Shown piece by piece: positions 1 to 8,308 of a DNA stretch of 64,000 nt (position 1 is the stretch's first letter; the number at the start of each line of letters is the position of its first letter). This DNA comes from JBKBUF01 sp046290815 (GTDB lineage Bacteria > Bacteroidota > Bacteroidia > Cytophagales > Cytophagaceae), in assembly GCA_046290815.1 (NCBI GenBank), contig JBKBUF010000017.1, forward strand, positions 36,738-100,737. The letters run 5' to 3'. The notes beneath the pieces were generated by a model that made no database searches, was not told where the DNA came from, and saw nothing but the letters and a program-made list of their open reading frames with translations. The position numbers were made by a program, and so were the translations under genes.

Positions 1-406
1 CTAAAAGCTGATATTCATTATTCAAGTAATTATGCGAATTTATAAAAGTGTTGTTTATGGCCACTGCTTTTCCGATATCTGTAGTACAGTTGTTATTTCT
101 TGTTTTGTTGTTGTTGTTGGCCCCCTTTTCATGATTAATATTTGCTGTGGCGTTATTGATATTGCACTTCCTGATTGGATTAGGATTACGATAATCAATG
201 GCAGAACTTTTTTTATATGAAAAACAAGCAATCGCAGAAAGTATAGCAATAATTAATAGCCATGGCCATATCAGAATTCGCTTGTCTTTTTTATTGTTAA
301 TATTTTTTTCAATCTTTTCCCATATAGCCGGAGATGGGGTTTCTTCCAGGTTCTCCAGGTTAATTTTCAACAGATCGTCAATCCAATGCTTATTTTTTTC
401 CTTCAT
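1..406 (-). CDS. Probable anti-sigma factor, membrane-anchored (3' part missing at window edge)
   Basis: An open frame runs from an ATG at 406 leftwards to base 1 with no stop, giving at least 135 residues. Residues 1-43 are hydrophilic and charged, with the WIDDLL and PAIWEKIE motifs often found at the N-terminus of Bacteroidetes proteins encoded beside ECF sigma factors. Residues about 44-63 form one hydrophobic segment (ILIWPWLLIIAILSAIACF), followed by an Asn-rich, presumably periplasmic part (including NNNNK and NNNCTTD). The start codon lies 17 bases inside the 3' end of the sigma-factor gene, so the two are very likely co-transcribed and translationally coupled. Position and topology suggest it holds the sigma factor at the inner membrane until an envelope signal arrives. 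I see no named anti-sigma domain (no zinc-binding HxxxCxxC), so the role is inferred from context. The C-terminal part, which could be a beta-barrel-like or other sensor domain, is outside the window. Confidence 0.72.
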   Translation of the reverse strand, partial: MKEKNKHWIDDLLKINLENLEETPSPAIWEKIEKNINNKKDKRILIWPWLLIIAILSAIACFSYKKSSAIDYRNPNPIRKCNINNATANINHEKGANNNNKTRNNNCTTDIGKAVAINNTFINSHNYLNNEYQLL

Positions 407-944
407 ATATATTATCTGTTTTGATGGAAATCATTTGAGCGAGTAAAGTCCTGGCTCTGGATAATTGTGATTTAGAAGTGCCTTCCGAAATATTCAGTAC
501 TTCAGAGATTTCTTTATGAGAGTAGCCTTCAATACAATATAGATTTAATACCATCCTGTATCCATCAGGAAGAGTTTGGATTAAATTTAGTAATTCTTTT
601 GCTTCAATTTCTCTTGCAGCATTATTGCTGTCCGTGTATTCAATATCGGCTTTTTCAAGGTTAGTGTGATCAGGCTTTTTCTCTTTTTTATGGAAGAAAT
701 CAATTGCAGTCGTGACAGTAATACGCCTGATCCATCCCTCGAATGAACCTTCTCCTTTATAAGCTTCCATTTTGGTGAAGATTTTTATGAATACTTCCTG
801 TAATAGGTCTTCGGCATCATTTTTACAGTTTGTATATCTTAGGCATATTCCCATAAGTTTAGAAGAAAACTTCTGGTAAAGTTTCTTCTGAGCCAAAGGA
901 TTATGTGCTTTGCATTCCTGAATTAAATCAAGGAGGTCTTCCAT
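390..944 (-). CDS. ECF-type RNA polymerase sigma factor
   Basis: 184 residues, the normal length for a group 4 (ECF) sigma-70 factor. Region 2 occupies about residues 10-80 and contains the core-binding helix DAEDLLQEVFIKIF (43-56) and the WIRRIT segment (71-76). Region 4 occupies about 121-170 with LPDGYRMVLNLY and the recognition helix-turn-helix HKEISEVLNISEGTSKSQLSRAR. No region 1.1 or 3 is present. It would direct RNA polymerase to a small regulon, which cannot be identified here. Its 3' end overlaps the start of a membrane protein gene on the same strand, the usual sigma/anti-sigma arrangement. It is divergent from the methyltransferase gene at 1108 across a 163-bp AT-rich gap in which I find no clear TAnnTTTG promoter for either direction. 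Confidence 0.95.
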   Translation of the reverse strand: MEDLLDLIQECKAHNPLAQKKLYQKFSSKLMGICLRYTNCKNDAEDLLQEVFIKIFTKMEAYKGEGSFEGWIRRITVTTAIDFFHKKEKKPDHTNLEKADIEYTDSNNAAREIEAKELLNLIQTLPDGYRMVLNLYCIEGYSHKEISEVLNISEGTSKSQLSRARTLLAQMISIKTDNIYEGKK

Positions 945-1107
945 TAAAAAATGTATCTAAAAAGAGAGATTTCAGGTGTCAATTATTATAGACCTGATTC
1001 GTTTTGGAATGGTTGCATAACAATTATTTATTTTTTTTAAGCAACCTGTTCCGTCTATTACCTGTCTTGGTCTTTGAAAACTTCCTATTATTTAATTTTT
1101 TATTTAA

Positions 1108-1893
1108 ATGGCTATATATACAACTGAAGTAACATCTACAGATCGTGAATCAGAATCAGTTATTCACCATCGACTATTAAGCGCTTATAAACTTGCTAAA
1201 TTTTTATATAAGGGAAATGTTCTGGAGATAGGTTGCGGAAATGGGAGAGGACTGGAACAGATAATCCCACATGCAGTACAGGTTACTGCTATTGATAAAA
1301 ATAAAGAGCTTATTAATATGCTTGCTCAGGATGAAAAATACAAGGGTATTGAATTTAAATGTACAACAATTCCTCCTTTATCTGTATTTGATGATAATAC
1401 ATTTGATACAATTGTTTGTTTTCAGTTGATAGAGCATCTCAAAAATGATTCTGATTTTGTAAAAGATTTATATCGGATTTTAAAGCCGGGTGGAAAAGTA
1501 ATTCTCACTACACCCAATATTAAATTTACTTTAACCAGGAATCCCTGGCATCACAGAGAGTATACCTCTGAGCAACTTTTAAGATTGTTTTCAAGTTCAT
1601 TTAAGAAGCCTAAAATTAATTCATATGGGGTAAAAGGTAATGACAAGGTGATGGAGTATTATAATGAAAATAAAAGGCTAATTGAAAAAATAACCAGGTA
1701 CGACATTTTCTGTCTGCAGCATCGACTTCCTGTTAATATGCTAAAAATACCTTATGAATTGGGTAATAAATTAGCCCGAAACTATCTTAAGAAGAAAAAT
1801 ACAGGATTAGTAACCCGCATTAATTGTGATGATTATTATCTTTCCGGTAATGCAGAGGAGGGACTTGATTTGTTTTTAGTTGCTGAAAAATAG
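1108..1893 (+). CDS. Class I SAM-dependent methyltransferase
   Basis: 261 residues. The Rossmann-type SAM-binding motif I is VLEIGCGNG at residues 38-46. An acidic residue after strand 2 (AIDKN), motif FDTIVCFQLIEHL and the post-motif LKPGGKVILTTPN follow in the usual order of Methyltransf_11/25 proteins. The C-terminal ~100 residues, after NPWHHREYTSEQL, resemble the tail of methyltransferases of the glycan or lipid-modification kind, but the substrate cannot be read from the sequence. It stands alone on the plus strand, divergent from the sigma factor, with 88 bp to the next gene. The start at 1108 follows an AT-rich leader without a Shine-Dalgarno site, as is normal in this group. Confidence 0.9.
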   Translation: MAIYTTEVTSTDRESESVIHHRLLSAYKLAKFLYKGNVLEIGCGNGRGLEQIIPHAVQVTAIDKNKELINMLAQDEKYKGIEFKCTTIPPLSVFDDNTFDTIVCFQLIEHLKNDSDFVKDLYRILKPGGKVILTTPNIKFTLTRNPWHHREYTSEQLLRLFSSSFKKPKINSYGVKGNDKVMEYYNENKRLIEKITRYDIFCLQHRLPVNMLKIPYELGNKLARNYLKKKNTGLVTRINCDDYYLSGNAEEGLDLFLVAEK

Positions 1894-1981
1894 TTTAATT
1901 ATAGCTATTTATTGTGAGGAAATTTATTTAATATTAATTAGTTTAAATCAATTAATCAGATCATCAATAAATAGTATCATT

Positions 1982-2710
1982 ATGAAAAAAATACTTTTTG
2001 TATTATTATTTTTTGCTACCATGAATCTTCTTTATGCACAGAGTGTAAAAGATAAATTGAAGCAGGCTCAAAAGTCATTGGTTGCAACTCCTACAGAAGA
2101 TGAAATTGTGGAAGGTCTGAAAGAAGCATTAAACACTGGGGCTAACACAGCCGGCAGTACTGCATCCAAGGTGGATGGTTATCTTAAAAATCCAAGGCTG
2201 TTTATCCCATTTCCGCCTGAAGCCCAAAAGATGAAAGAGCAGTTGTTGAAAATAGGAATGGAGGCTCAGGTTTCCGAATTTGAAATTGCATTGAACAGGG
2301 CTGCAGAGGATGCTGCAAAAAAGGCAGCACCTATTTTTATGGATGCTATTAAAAAAATGACGGTGACAGATGGAATGAATATTTTGATGGGGGCAGATAC
2401 AGCAGCAACCAATTTCTTAAGAATTAATACCAATACTGCACTTTATACTGCTTATAAGCCGATCGTTCAGGAGGCAATTCAAAAAGCAGACGTTACCAGG
2501 CACTGGAATACATTAACTACCGCATATAATAAAATTCCGGGTGTAAAGAAGATGAATCCTGACCTGGAAGATTATGTAATAAAGTCAGGCTTGACCGGTT
2601 TGTTTAAACTTGTAGCGGACGAAGAAATTAACATCAGGAAAAATTCAGTAGCAAGATATTCTGCTGTGTTAAAGAAGGTATTTAATTACGCTGAAGTTCA
2701 AAAGAAGTAA
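1982..2710 (+). CDS. DUF4197 family exported protein
   Basis: I start this gene at the ATG at 1982, giving 242 residues. An in-frame ATG at 1880 would overlap the end of the methyltransferase and add a 34-residue hydrophobic stretch ahead of a perfect signal peptide. Residues 1-19 (MKK, hydrophobic core, LYA|Q) are a type I signal peptide. The mature part matches the DUF4197 pattern: ALNTGANTAGSTAS, then PRLFIPFPPEAQKM, the helical AEDAAKKAAPIFMDAIKKMT, and GLTGLFKLVADEEINIR near the C-terminus. It is predicted to be periplasmic and almost entirely helical. The biochemical role of the family is unknown. It is convergent with the antiporter gene, separated by 12 bp, with no clear terminator hairpin between them. 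Confidence 0.9.
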   Translation: MKKILFVLLFFATMNLLYAQSVKDKLKQAQKSLVATPTEDEIVEGLKEALNTGANTAGSTASKVDGYLKNPRLFIPFPPEAQKMKEQLLKIGMEAQVSEFEIALNRAAEDAAKKAAPIFMDAIKKMTVTDGMNILMGADTAATNFLRINTNTALYTAYKPIVQEAIQKADVTRHWNTLTTAYNKIPGVKKMNPDLEDYVIKSGLTGLFKLVADEEINIRKNSVARYSAVLKKVFNYAEVQKK

Positions 2711-2722
2711 TGGATCTGAATT

Positions 2723-3679
2723 TTAAGCATTGATTACCAGATAGGAGATGTAGGCTACGAAGAATATAAGAAGTACTCCGGCTTCCCATCTGTCCAATTT
2801 CTTTTTCTTTCCTGTAAACATTGCTGTGAAAAGTAATCCGGTGCCGATTCCCAATATAATAAGCTCTCTATTGAATGCCGGATCGTATGTAATAGGGTTT
2901 GAAATGGCACTTGCCGAAAGAATAAAAAGGAGATTGAAGATATTGGAGCCTATAACATTTCCTACAGCAATATCAATGTTCTTTTTCAGGGCAGCAACTA
3001 CGGAAGTGGCCAGTTCAGGCAGTGAGGTGCCTGCAGCTACCACTGTTAGTCCTATTATTTTTTCGCTAATACCTATTGCTGCGGCTATTTCTACAGCATT
3101 GTTTACCACCAATTCTCCGCCAACTACAAGTCCTGCAAAACCAATGACAATATAGGTCCATTGCTTGAAAGGAGGAAGTGTTTCAGCCGCGGACTGATTA
3201 TCTTCCGGCTCAGATTTTAATTGAGAATAAACATAAGTGAGAAACATTCCAAAAAGCATTAGTAAGATTAGTCCATCTATTCTTGACAAGACATATGGTT
3301 GAGATGAAACGGTGTTATCATTTACAAGAAAGAATACCAATATTACTGCTACAAAAGATAAAGGGATTTCTTTCCATACTGTAGAGGAGTGAACGTTCAA
3401 GGGGGTTATTAATCCTGCGATACCCAGGATCATAAAAAGATTAAAGTTGTTACTTCCGATTACATTTCCGAAAACAATGTCCTGATGATTTTCCAAGGAG
3501 GCCAGGACATTCACTACCAACTCAGGAGCTGAAGTGCCAAACGCAACAATGGTTAGTCCGATAGCCAGATCGGAAACATTGTATTTTTTTGCAAGAGAAG
3601 ATGCGCCGCTGACTAACCAGTCTGCTCCTTTTATTAGTAATGCCAATCCGAGAAAAAGTAAAAGTACTGCGATGATCAT
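2723..3679 (-). CDS. CaCA family Na+/Ca2+ antiporter (YrbG-like)
   Basis: 318 residues, the usual size for bacterial calcium/sodium antiporters with ten membrane spans. Both inverted alpha repeats are clear: AFGTSAPELVVNVLASL with FGNVIGSNNFNL in the N-terminal half, and AAGTSLPELATSVVAALKKN with VGNVIGSNIFNLLFILS in the C-terminal half. The GTS-PEL glutamates and the GN-IGSN motifs are the ion-binding elements known from this family. A hydrophilic loop rich in Glu and Gln (QLKSEPEDNQSAAE) separates the halves. It should sit in the inner membrane and export calcium in exchange for sodium. It is a single gene on the minus strand, with 139 bp to its upstream neighbour. Confidence 0.95.
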   Translation of the reverse strand: MIIAVLLLFLGLALLIKGADWLVSGASSLAKKYNVSDLAIGLTIVAFGTSAPELVVNVLASLENHQDIVFGNVIGSNNFNLFMILGIAGLITPLNVHSSTVWKEIPLSFVAVILVFFLVNDNTVSSQPYVLSRIDGLILLMLFGMFLTYVYSQLKSEPEDNQSAAETLPPFKQWTYIVIGFAGLVVGGELVVNNAVEIAAAIGISEKIIGLTVVAAGTSLPELATSVVAALKKNIDIAVGNVIGSNIFNLLFILSASAISNPITYDPAFNRELIILGIGTGLLFTAMFTGKKKKLDRWEAGVLLIFFVAYISYLVINA

Positions 3680-3818
3680 TTGAAAAAAATATGCTTTAGG
3701 TTGATATAGTAAGTGTGTTTATTCCGGATTTATTTATCAATATAGGCAATTACGGCTTTTTTAAATAATAGATTCTATAAGTGGTGGAATTTTAACGATG
3801 AATTATTGAGTTCCGGGT

Positions 3819-4298
3819 TTATTCAGGATTATTGAATAAGTTGTCGGTCATTAATAATACTAAAAGATCTTTTCCTTTGGATTCAGGGTTTTTTAGCATT
3901 TCTTTAGAAGCCTTGCCATCGGCATCTGTGAAACTGATAATAATGCTGGTGTCTGAAATCTTTATATCTGTAATTTTATTAATAGGGATTTTAAACTTTG
4001 AACCCAAGTCGCTACGCATGTACTGATATAAGTAATAAGCTGCTCCCGGTATTCCTAGCAATAAAAGCAGGCTAAAATCGGAACCTGAAAAATTATTAAG
4101 AAATAAGATGAAGAATAGAGTAAAAGTCACGGAAAGAAAAATTATATTTTTGAGTTTCCGGAAGGAATTTTTAGCGACAACCGAGGAAGACCTCTCTTTC
4201 AGGTCATTGGTTTCCGACCAGTTACCGGAATTGGTTACATAAACATAATTCTCATCTATATTAACATAGCCATATTCATATTTGAACCAGTCCTTCAT
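3819..4298 (-). CDS. Two-TM membrane protein of unknown function
   Basis: 159 residues. The N-terminal 45 residues are hydrophilic with several Tyr (YEYGYVNIDENYVYV). Two transmembrane segments follow: about residues 50-68 (NIIFLSVTFTLFFILFLNN) and 74-91 (DFSLLLLLGIPGAAYYLY). The C-terminal ~60 residues are soluble and look beta-rich, with IPINKITDIKISDTSIIISF. This arrangement resembles small bacterial proteins with a PH-like cytosolic domain, but the similarity is too weak to name. The start is 15 bp after the stop of the upstream sirtuin gene on the same strand, so the two probably share a transcript. I do not recognise a function. Confidence 0.75.
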   Translation of the reverse strand: MKDWFKYEYGYVNIDENYVYVTNSGNWSETNDLKERSSSVVAKNSFRKLKNIIFLSVTFTLFFILFLNNFSGSDFSLLLLLGIPGAAYYLYQYMRSDLGSKFKIPINKITDIKISDTSIIISFTDADGKASKEMLKNPESKGKDLLVLLMTDNLFNNPE

Positions 4299-4313
4299 AT
4301 AAGTTTGTCATTA

Positions 4314-5003
4314 CTATACTGCTTTCATCAATTGGTCTACAACCTGTTTTACCCCTGTACTTGCTTTTGATTGTATGATATGAAGGTTTTTTCTGTGTCT
4401 TAAAAACGGGACATTAGGATCTACAACATAGATTGGTGATTCTTCCTGTACAAAGTCAACTAGTCCTGCTGCAGGGTATACCTGCAATGATGTTCCGACA
4501 ACAATGTATATATCCGCTTGCTGGGTAAGGCTCATAGCTTCTTCCATTAACGGGACCATCTCTCCGAACCACACTATATGAGGACGCAACTGGGACCCTT
4601 TTGGGCATTTATCTCCCAGGTTAAGCTGCCATTCCTTCATTTCAAATATAAGGCCAGGATCCACTGTGCTTCTGCATTTGAAAAGTTCTCCATGCAAATG
4701 GATGACTTTTGTGGAGCCTGCGCGTTCATGGAGATTATCTACATTTTGCGTGATAATGGTTACGTCGTATTTCTCTTCAAGTCTTACAAGTTGATTATGT
4801 CCGTCATTTGGTTGAGCCTGCATTGCAGCCTTTCTTCTCATGTTATAAAAATCCAGGACCAGAGAAGGGTTTTTTCTCCATCCTTCCGGAGAAGCTACCT
4901 CCATTACATTGTACCCTTCCCATAATCCTCCGGAATCTCTGAATGTATTAAGACCACTTTCAGCACTGATGCCTGCACCTGATAGTACGACTACTTTTTG
5001 CAT
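4314..5003 (-). CDS. cobB: NAD-dependent protein deacylase, sirtuin class III
   Basis: 229 residues. The NAD-binding signature GAGISAESGLNTFRDSGGLW spans residues 9-28, TQNVDNLHERAG spans 85-96, and the catalytic His is H104 in IHLHGEL. Tyr53 and Arg56 form the YxxR pair (FYNMRR) that, in SIRT5 and E. coli CobB, selects negatively charged acyl groups, so desuccinylase or demalonylase activity is likely besides deacetylation. Of the four Cys that hold the structural zinc in many sirtuins only C110 and C133 remain; their CxxC partners are Ser/Gly. The enzyme therefore probably folds without zinc in the standard way. It lies between topA (whose terminator precedes it) and the two-TM protein gene, with which it probably forms an operon. 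Confidence 0.94.
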   Translation of the reverse strand: MQKVVVLSGAGISAESGLNTFRDSGGLWEGYNVMEVASPEGWRKNPSLVLDFYNMRRKAAMQAQPNDGHNQLVRLEEKYDVTIITQNVDNLHERAGSTKVIHLHGELFKCRSTVDPGLIFEMKEWQLNLGDKCPKGSQLRPHIVWFGEMVPLMEEAMSLTQQADIYIVVGTSLQVYPAAGLVDFVQEESPIYVVDPNVPFLRHRKNLHIIQSKASTGVKQVVDQLMKAV

Positions 5004-5047
5004 AATAGAAAATTAAACAAAAAAGATTTTTTTCCAAAGCTGGAAAT

Positions 5048-5071
5048 AAAAAAGGCAGCTAAGCTGCCTTT
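5048..5071 (-). terminator. Rho-independent terminator of topA
   Basis: A perfect 9-bp stem (5051-5059 with 5063-5071, core GGCAGC/GCTGCC) with a 3-base loop sits 14 bases after the topA stop. Read on the minus strand, a T run follows the stem (A run on the plus strand at 5048-5053). It separates topA from cobB. Confidence 0.85.
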
Positions 5072-5084
5072 TAATTGGTTGTGA

Positions 5085-7649
5085 TTACTTTTTCTTTTTA
5101 CTGGCCGTTTTCTTTGCCGAAGCTTTCGCTTTTTTAACAGGTGTAGCCTTTTTAACCACTACAGTCTTTTTTGTGGCTGATTTTTTAGCAGGTGCAGCTT
5201 TTTTCACCACAGCCTTTTTCACGGCAGCCTTTTTAGCTGTAGTTTTTTTAGCTACCGCTTTTTTTGTAGCTGCTTTCTTCGTCACGGTTTTCTTTGCCAC
5301 TGTTTTTTTAGCTGCTGGTGCTGCTTCTGTTTTCTTAGCTCCGAATCGACCCTTCTTTTCAGGTACATCCTTTGCCCATTCTATTGCTTCTTCTAAAGTA
5401 ATGGACTGTGGTTCTCTGCCTTTTGGAATTTTCACGTTTTTCTTGCCAACAGCAATGTATGGTCCCCAGCGTCCGTTCAACACCTTTACCTCATCATTTT
5501 CTTTGAACTCTTTTATTACTTTTTCAGCATCAGCTTTTCTTTTCGCTTCTATTAATTCTATACCTCTTTGTTCTTCTATCTCTAAAGGATCATCGATTTT
5601 CGGAATAGAATAAAACTTATTGTCATGCCTTATGTATGGCCCAAATCTGCCAATGGCAACAGTCATTGTTTTGCCTTCGTACGAACCGATATCTCTGGGA
5701 AGCTTAAATAATTCAAGTGCATCTTCCAGTGTAAGTGTTTCTATTAACTGACCTTTTCGGAGGCTGGCAAATTGAGGCTTTTTACCTGTTTCTTCATCAG
5801 CTTCTCCGATCTGAACAAGAGGGCCGAATCTTCCAAGTCTTGCAATTACTTTTTCTCCTGTGACAGGATGTATACCAAGTTCTTTAGAAGTATTAACCTG
5901 AGATCTTTCAATTTCAGAAGTTTTCTCAACTTTTTTATGAAATGCCGAATAAAAAACTTCTAGCATTTTTTCCCACTTCTTAAGACCTGATGCTATCTCA
6001 TCAAATTCCTTTTCAACATTTGCCGTAAAAGAGTAATCAGTTATATTAGGAAAGAACTGCATCAAAAAATCGTTTACAATCATTCCCATATCAGTAGGGA
6101 ATAACTTCATTTTTTCTGCCCCGGTGGTTTCTGTTTTGTCAAAGCTTTCAATTTTACTGCCTCTTAAAACAAGTTCTTTGTATTTTCTTTCTTTGCCTTC
6201 ACGATTTTCTTTAAGCACATATCCTCTTTTCTGGATTGTAGATATTGTCGGAGCATAGGTAGATGGTCTGCCTATACCCATTTCTTCCAGTTTCTTTACA
6301 AGGCTCGCCTCGGTATATCTTGAAGGAGGTCTTGTAAACCTTTCTACTGCTGTAATTTCTTTCAGATTTAATTTTTGGCCTACCTTTAAAGGAGGTAGCA
6401 TTTTGGAGTCTCCATCATCTTCTTCTTCATCGGAAGACTCAATATATACTTTTAAGAAACCTTCAAATTTTATTACTTCTCCGGTAGCAGTAAGTGTTTC
6501 ATCAGGTTGAGTGGAGATGCCTATGCTGGCAACAGTTTTCTCTATTTGCGCATCTGCCATCTGGGACGCAATTGCTCTTTTCCAGATAAGTTCATAAAGC
6601 CTTTGTTCATTTCTTTCTTCACCAGCAGATTTAACCGCAAAGTCTGTAGGTCTTATTGCTTCGTGTGCTTCCTGTGCAGATTGGTTTTTATTGGCAAATT
6701 GTCTTGGTTCTGAAAACTCCTTGCCGAATTCTTTTACAATTTCTTTTTCTGCGGCCTGTAATGCATATTCAGAAAGTGTAACTGAATCAGTTCTCATATA
6801 GGAGATTTTACCTGATTCGTAAAGTCTCTGCGCCAAAGTCATTGTTTGAGCAACGCTGAAACCTAACTTTCTGCTTGCCTCTTGCTGTAGTGTAGAGGTC
6901 GTAAATGGAGCCGCCGGGGACCTTTTACTTGGCTTTTTCTCAAGATTTTTAATTGAGAAATCAGCCCCGATACATTTATTTAAAAAATCGTATGCTTCTT
7001 TTTCTGTATCAAATTTGCTACCCAACTCCGCAACCAGAATTTTTCCTTTTTCAACTTCAAACTCGGCAGATACTTTAAAGGAAGCCTTGGCTTTAAACTG
7101 TTCGTACTCTCTTTCTCTTTCTACCACTAGTCTCACAGCAACAGACTGAACTCTACCAGCAGAAAGTCCGGTTTTTATTTTTTTCCAAAGGATTGGAGAT
7201 ATTTCAAAGCCCACTAACCTGTCAAGTATTCTTCTGGCCTGTTGGGCGTTTACAAGGTCAAGATCAATTCCTCTTGGTGATTGTATAGCGTTGGTAATTG
7301 CCTGTTTGGTAATTTCTCGGAATACAATTCTTCTCGTCTTTTTATCATTGAGGTTTAATGCCTCTTTTAAATGCCATGATATTGCCTCTCCTTCACGGTC
7401 GTCGTCAGTCGCCAACCAAACCATTTCGGCCTCCTTCGCAAGTTTTTTGAGTTGAGTAACAACATCTTTCTTGTCTTCCGAAATCTCATATGTGGGTTTA
7501 AAGCCGTTTTTTATATCAATGGCTTTATCCCCTTTTGGAAGGTCTCTTACATGGCCATAACTTGATTTTACCAAAAAGTCTTTGCCCAGATAACCCTCTA
7601 TGGTTTTTGCCTTTGCAGGAGACTCAACTATAACTAAATTTTTTGACAT
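5085..7649 (-). CDS. topA: DNA topoisomerase I with H1-like Lys/Ala tail
   Basis: 854 residues, type IA topoisomerase. The Toprim domain (residues 1-~115) has Glu9 in VIVESPAKAKTIEGYLG and the acidic triad D82-D84 in ATDDDREGEAI. The catalytic Tyr is Y284 in SGKISYMRTDSVTLS. From ~610 come three short topoisomerase C-terminal repeats (ARLGRFGPLVQIGE, AIGRFGPYIRHDNK, NGRWGPYIAVGKK) of the zinc-free kind. There are no Cys pairs for zinc ribbons. From about residue 765 the protein ends in some 85 residues of tandem AAKK/VAKKT/VKKA units like eukaryotic H1 or Bacteroidetes histone-like tails, presumably a DNA-binding or processivity extension. The enzyme relaxes negative supercoils. It is divergent from sixA and ends at a clear terminator. 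Confidence 0.98.
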   Translation of the reverse strand: MSKNLVIVESPAKAKTIEGYLGKDFLVKSSYGHVRDLPKGDKAIDIKNGFKPTYEISEDKKDVVTQLKKLAKEAEMVWLATDDDREGEAISWHLKEALNLNDKKTRRIVFREITKQAITNAIQSPRGIDLDLVNAQQARRILDRLVGFEISPILWKKIKTGLSAGRVQSVAVRLVVEREREYEQFKAKASFKVSAEFEVEKGKILVAELGSKFDTEKEAYDFLNKCIGADFSIKNLEKKPSKRSPAAPFTTSTLQQEASRKLGFSVAQTMTLAQRLYESGKISYMRTDSVTLSEYALQAAEKEIVKEFGKEFSEPRQFANKNQSAQEAHEAIRPTDFAVKSAGEERNEQRLYELIWKRAIASQMADAQIEKTVASIGISTQPDETLTATGEVIKFEGFLKVYIESSDEEEDDGDSKMLPPLKVGQKLNLKEITAVERFTRPPSRYTEASLVKKLEEMGIGRPSTYAPTISTIQKRGYVLKENREGKERKYKELVLRGSKIESFDKTETTGAEKMKLFPTDMGMIVNDFLMQFFPNITDYSFTANVEKEFDEIASGLKKWEKMLEVFYSAFHKKVEKTSEIERSQVNTSKELGIHPVTGEKVIARLGRFGPLVQIGEADEETGKKPQFASLRKGQLIETLTLEDALELFKLPRDIGSYEGKTMTVAIGRFGPYIRHDNKFYSIPKIDDPLEIEEQRGIELIEAKRKADAEKVIKEFKENDEVKVLNGRWGPYIAVGKKNVKIPKGREPQSITLEEAIEWAKDVPEKKGRFGAKKTEAAPAAKKTVAKKTVTKKAATKKAVAKKTTAKKAAVKKAVVKKAAPAKKSATKKTVVVKKATPVKKAKASAKKTASKKKK

Positions 7650-7748
7650 TGAACTATTTACCTCATTTTAAATTCCGAAACTCGGGCCAAAGTGATTAAA
7701 AATTTTTAAAAAAAACAAACGAAAAAATTTTTTAGTGCATTTATTGGA

Positions 7749-7756
7749 TAAATTTG
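7749..7756 (+). promoter_or_regulatory. Bacteroidetes -7 promoter element for sixA
   Basis: TAAATTTG matches the TAnnTTTG -7 consensus of Bacteroidetes primary sigma factor promoters. A T-rich stretch near 7728-7733 lies about where the -33 TTTG element would be but does not match it well. The sixA start codon is 50 bp downstream. Confidence 0.5.
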
Positions 7757-7806
7757 CCCCTTCATGTTTAATACCCTTATTACCAAAAAAGTAAATTAAT
7801 GTTTCC

Positions 7807-8301
7807 ATGGGAAAGCTCTTATATCTTGTAAGACACGCAAAATCAGATTGGTCCGTGCCGGGACAAAAAGATTTTGATCGTGAATTAAATCACCGTGGAA
7901 ATGCCGATGCCCCTAAAATGGGAAGAAAACTTTATGATCTCGGTGTAAGGCCTGATTTAATTTTGTCCAGTCCGGCAGTCCGGGCAAAAATGACAGCTCA
8001 TTACATGGCGGAGCAGCTTAGGTATGAAACTGAGAATATTGTTCTTGAAGAGGAACTTTACGAACCATCTGTCAGGAGCTTTTTAAATGTGATTAACAGA
8101 CAGAATGATAAGTTTAAATCTTTGATGTTATTCAGTCATAATCCGGCAATAACTTATCTTGCAGAATATCTGACAAAAGCGCCTATCGGTAATATACCTA
8201 CATCCGGTGTAGCAGAAGTTGAATTTGACATAGACACCTGGGCGGAAGTTTCAGGTGATGTAGGGAAATTGAACTGGTTTATTTATCCTAAAAAGATATA
8301 A
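7807..8301 (+). CDS. sixA: SixA-like phosphohistidine phosphatase
   Basis: 164 residues, histidine phosphatase superfamily. The phosphate pocket begins with LVRHAKSDW (Arg9, catalytic His10), followed by DFDRELNHRG, the second-arginine region LILSSPAVRAKMTAH, and the second His in LFSHNPAITYLAEYL. This pattern matches the short SixA branch, which removes phosphate from histidine residues of phosphorelay proteins. The bacterial target here is unknown. Start chosen at 7807; an upstream ATG at 7799 is out of frame. It is divergent from topA and convergent with the small exported protein gene at 8309, only 7 bp away. Confidence 0.9.
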   Translation: MGKLLYLVRHAKSDWSVPGQKDFDRELNHRGNADAPKMGRKLYDLGVRPDLILSSPAVRAKMTAHYMAEQLRYETENIVLEEELYEPSVRSFLNVINRQNDKFKSLMLFSHNPAITYLAEYLTKAPIGNIPTSGVAEVEFDIDTWAEVSGDVGKLNWFIYPKKI

Positions 8302-8308
8302 ACCTGTT

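Noticed and set aside
198..446. 82-residue plus-strand frame at the left edge
   Set aside because: It is antisense to the anti-sigma-like gene and shows no start signal or protein-like composition.
1880..1981. 34-residue N-terminal extension of the DUF4197 gene
   Set aside because: It overlaps the methyltransferase gene and precedes a perfect signal peptide that starts at 1982.
5173..5613. 146-residue plus-strand frame rich in Ala and Phe
   Set aside because: It is the antisense of the Lys/Ala repeats of topA; its composition is fully explained by that.
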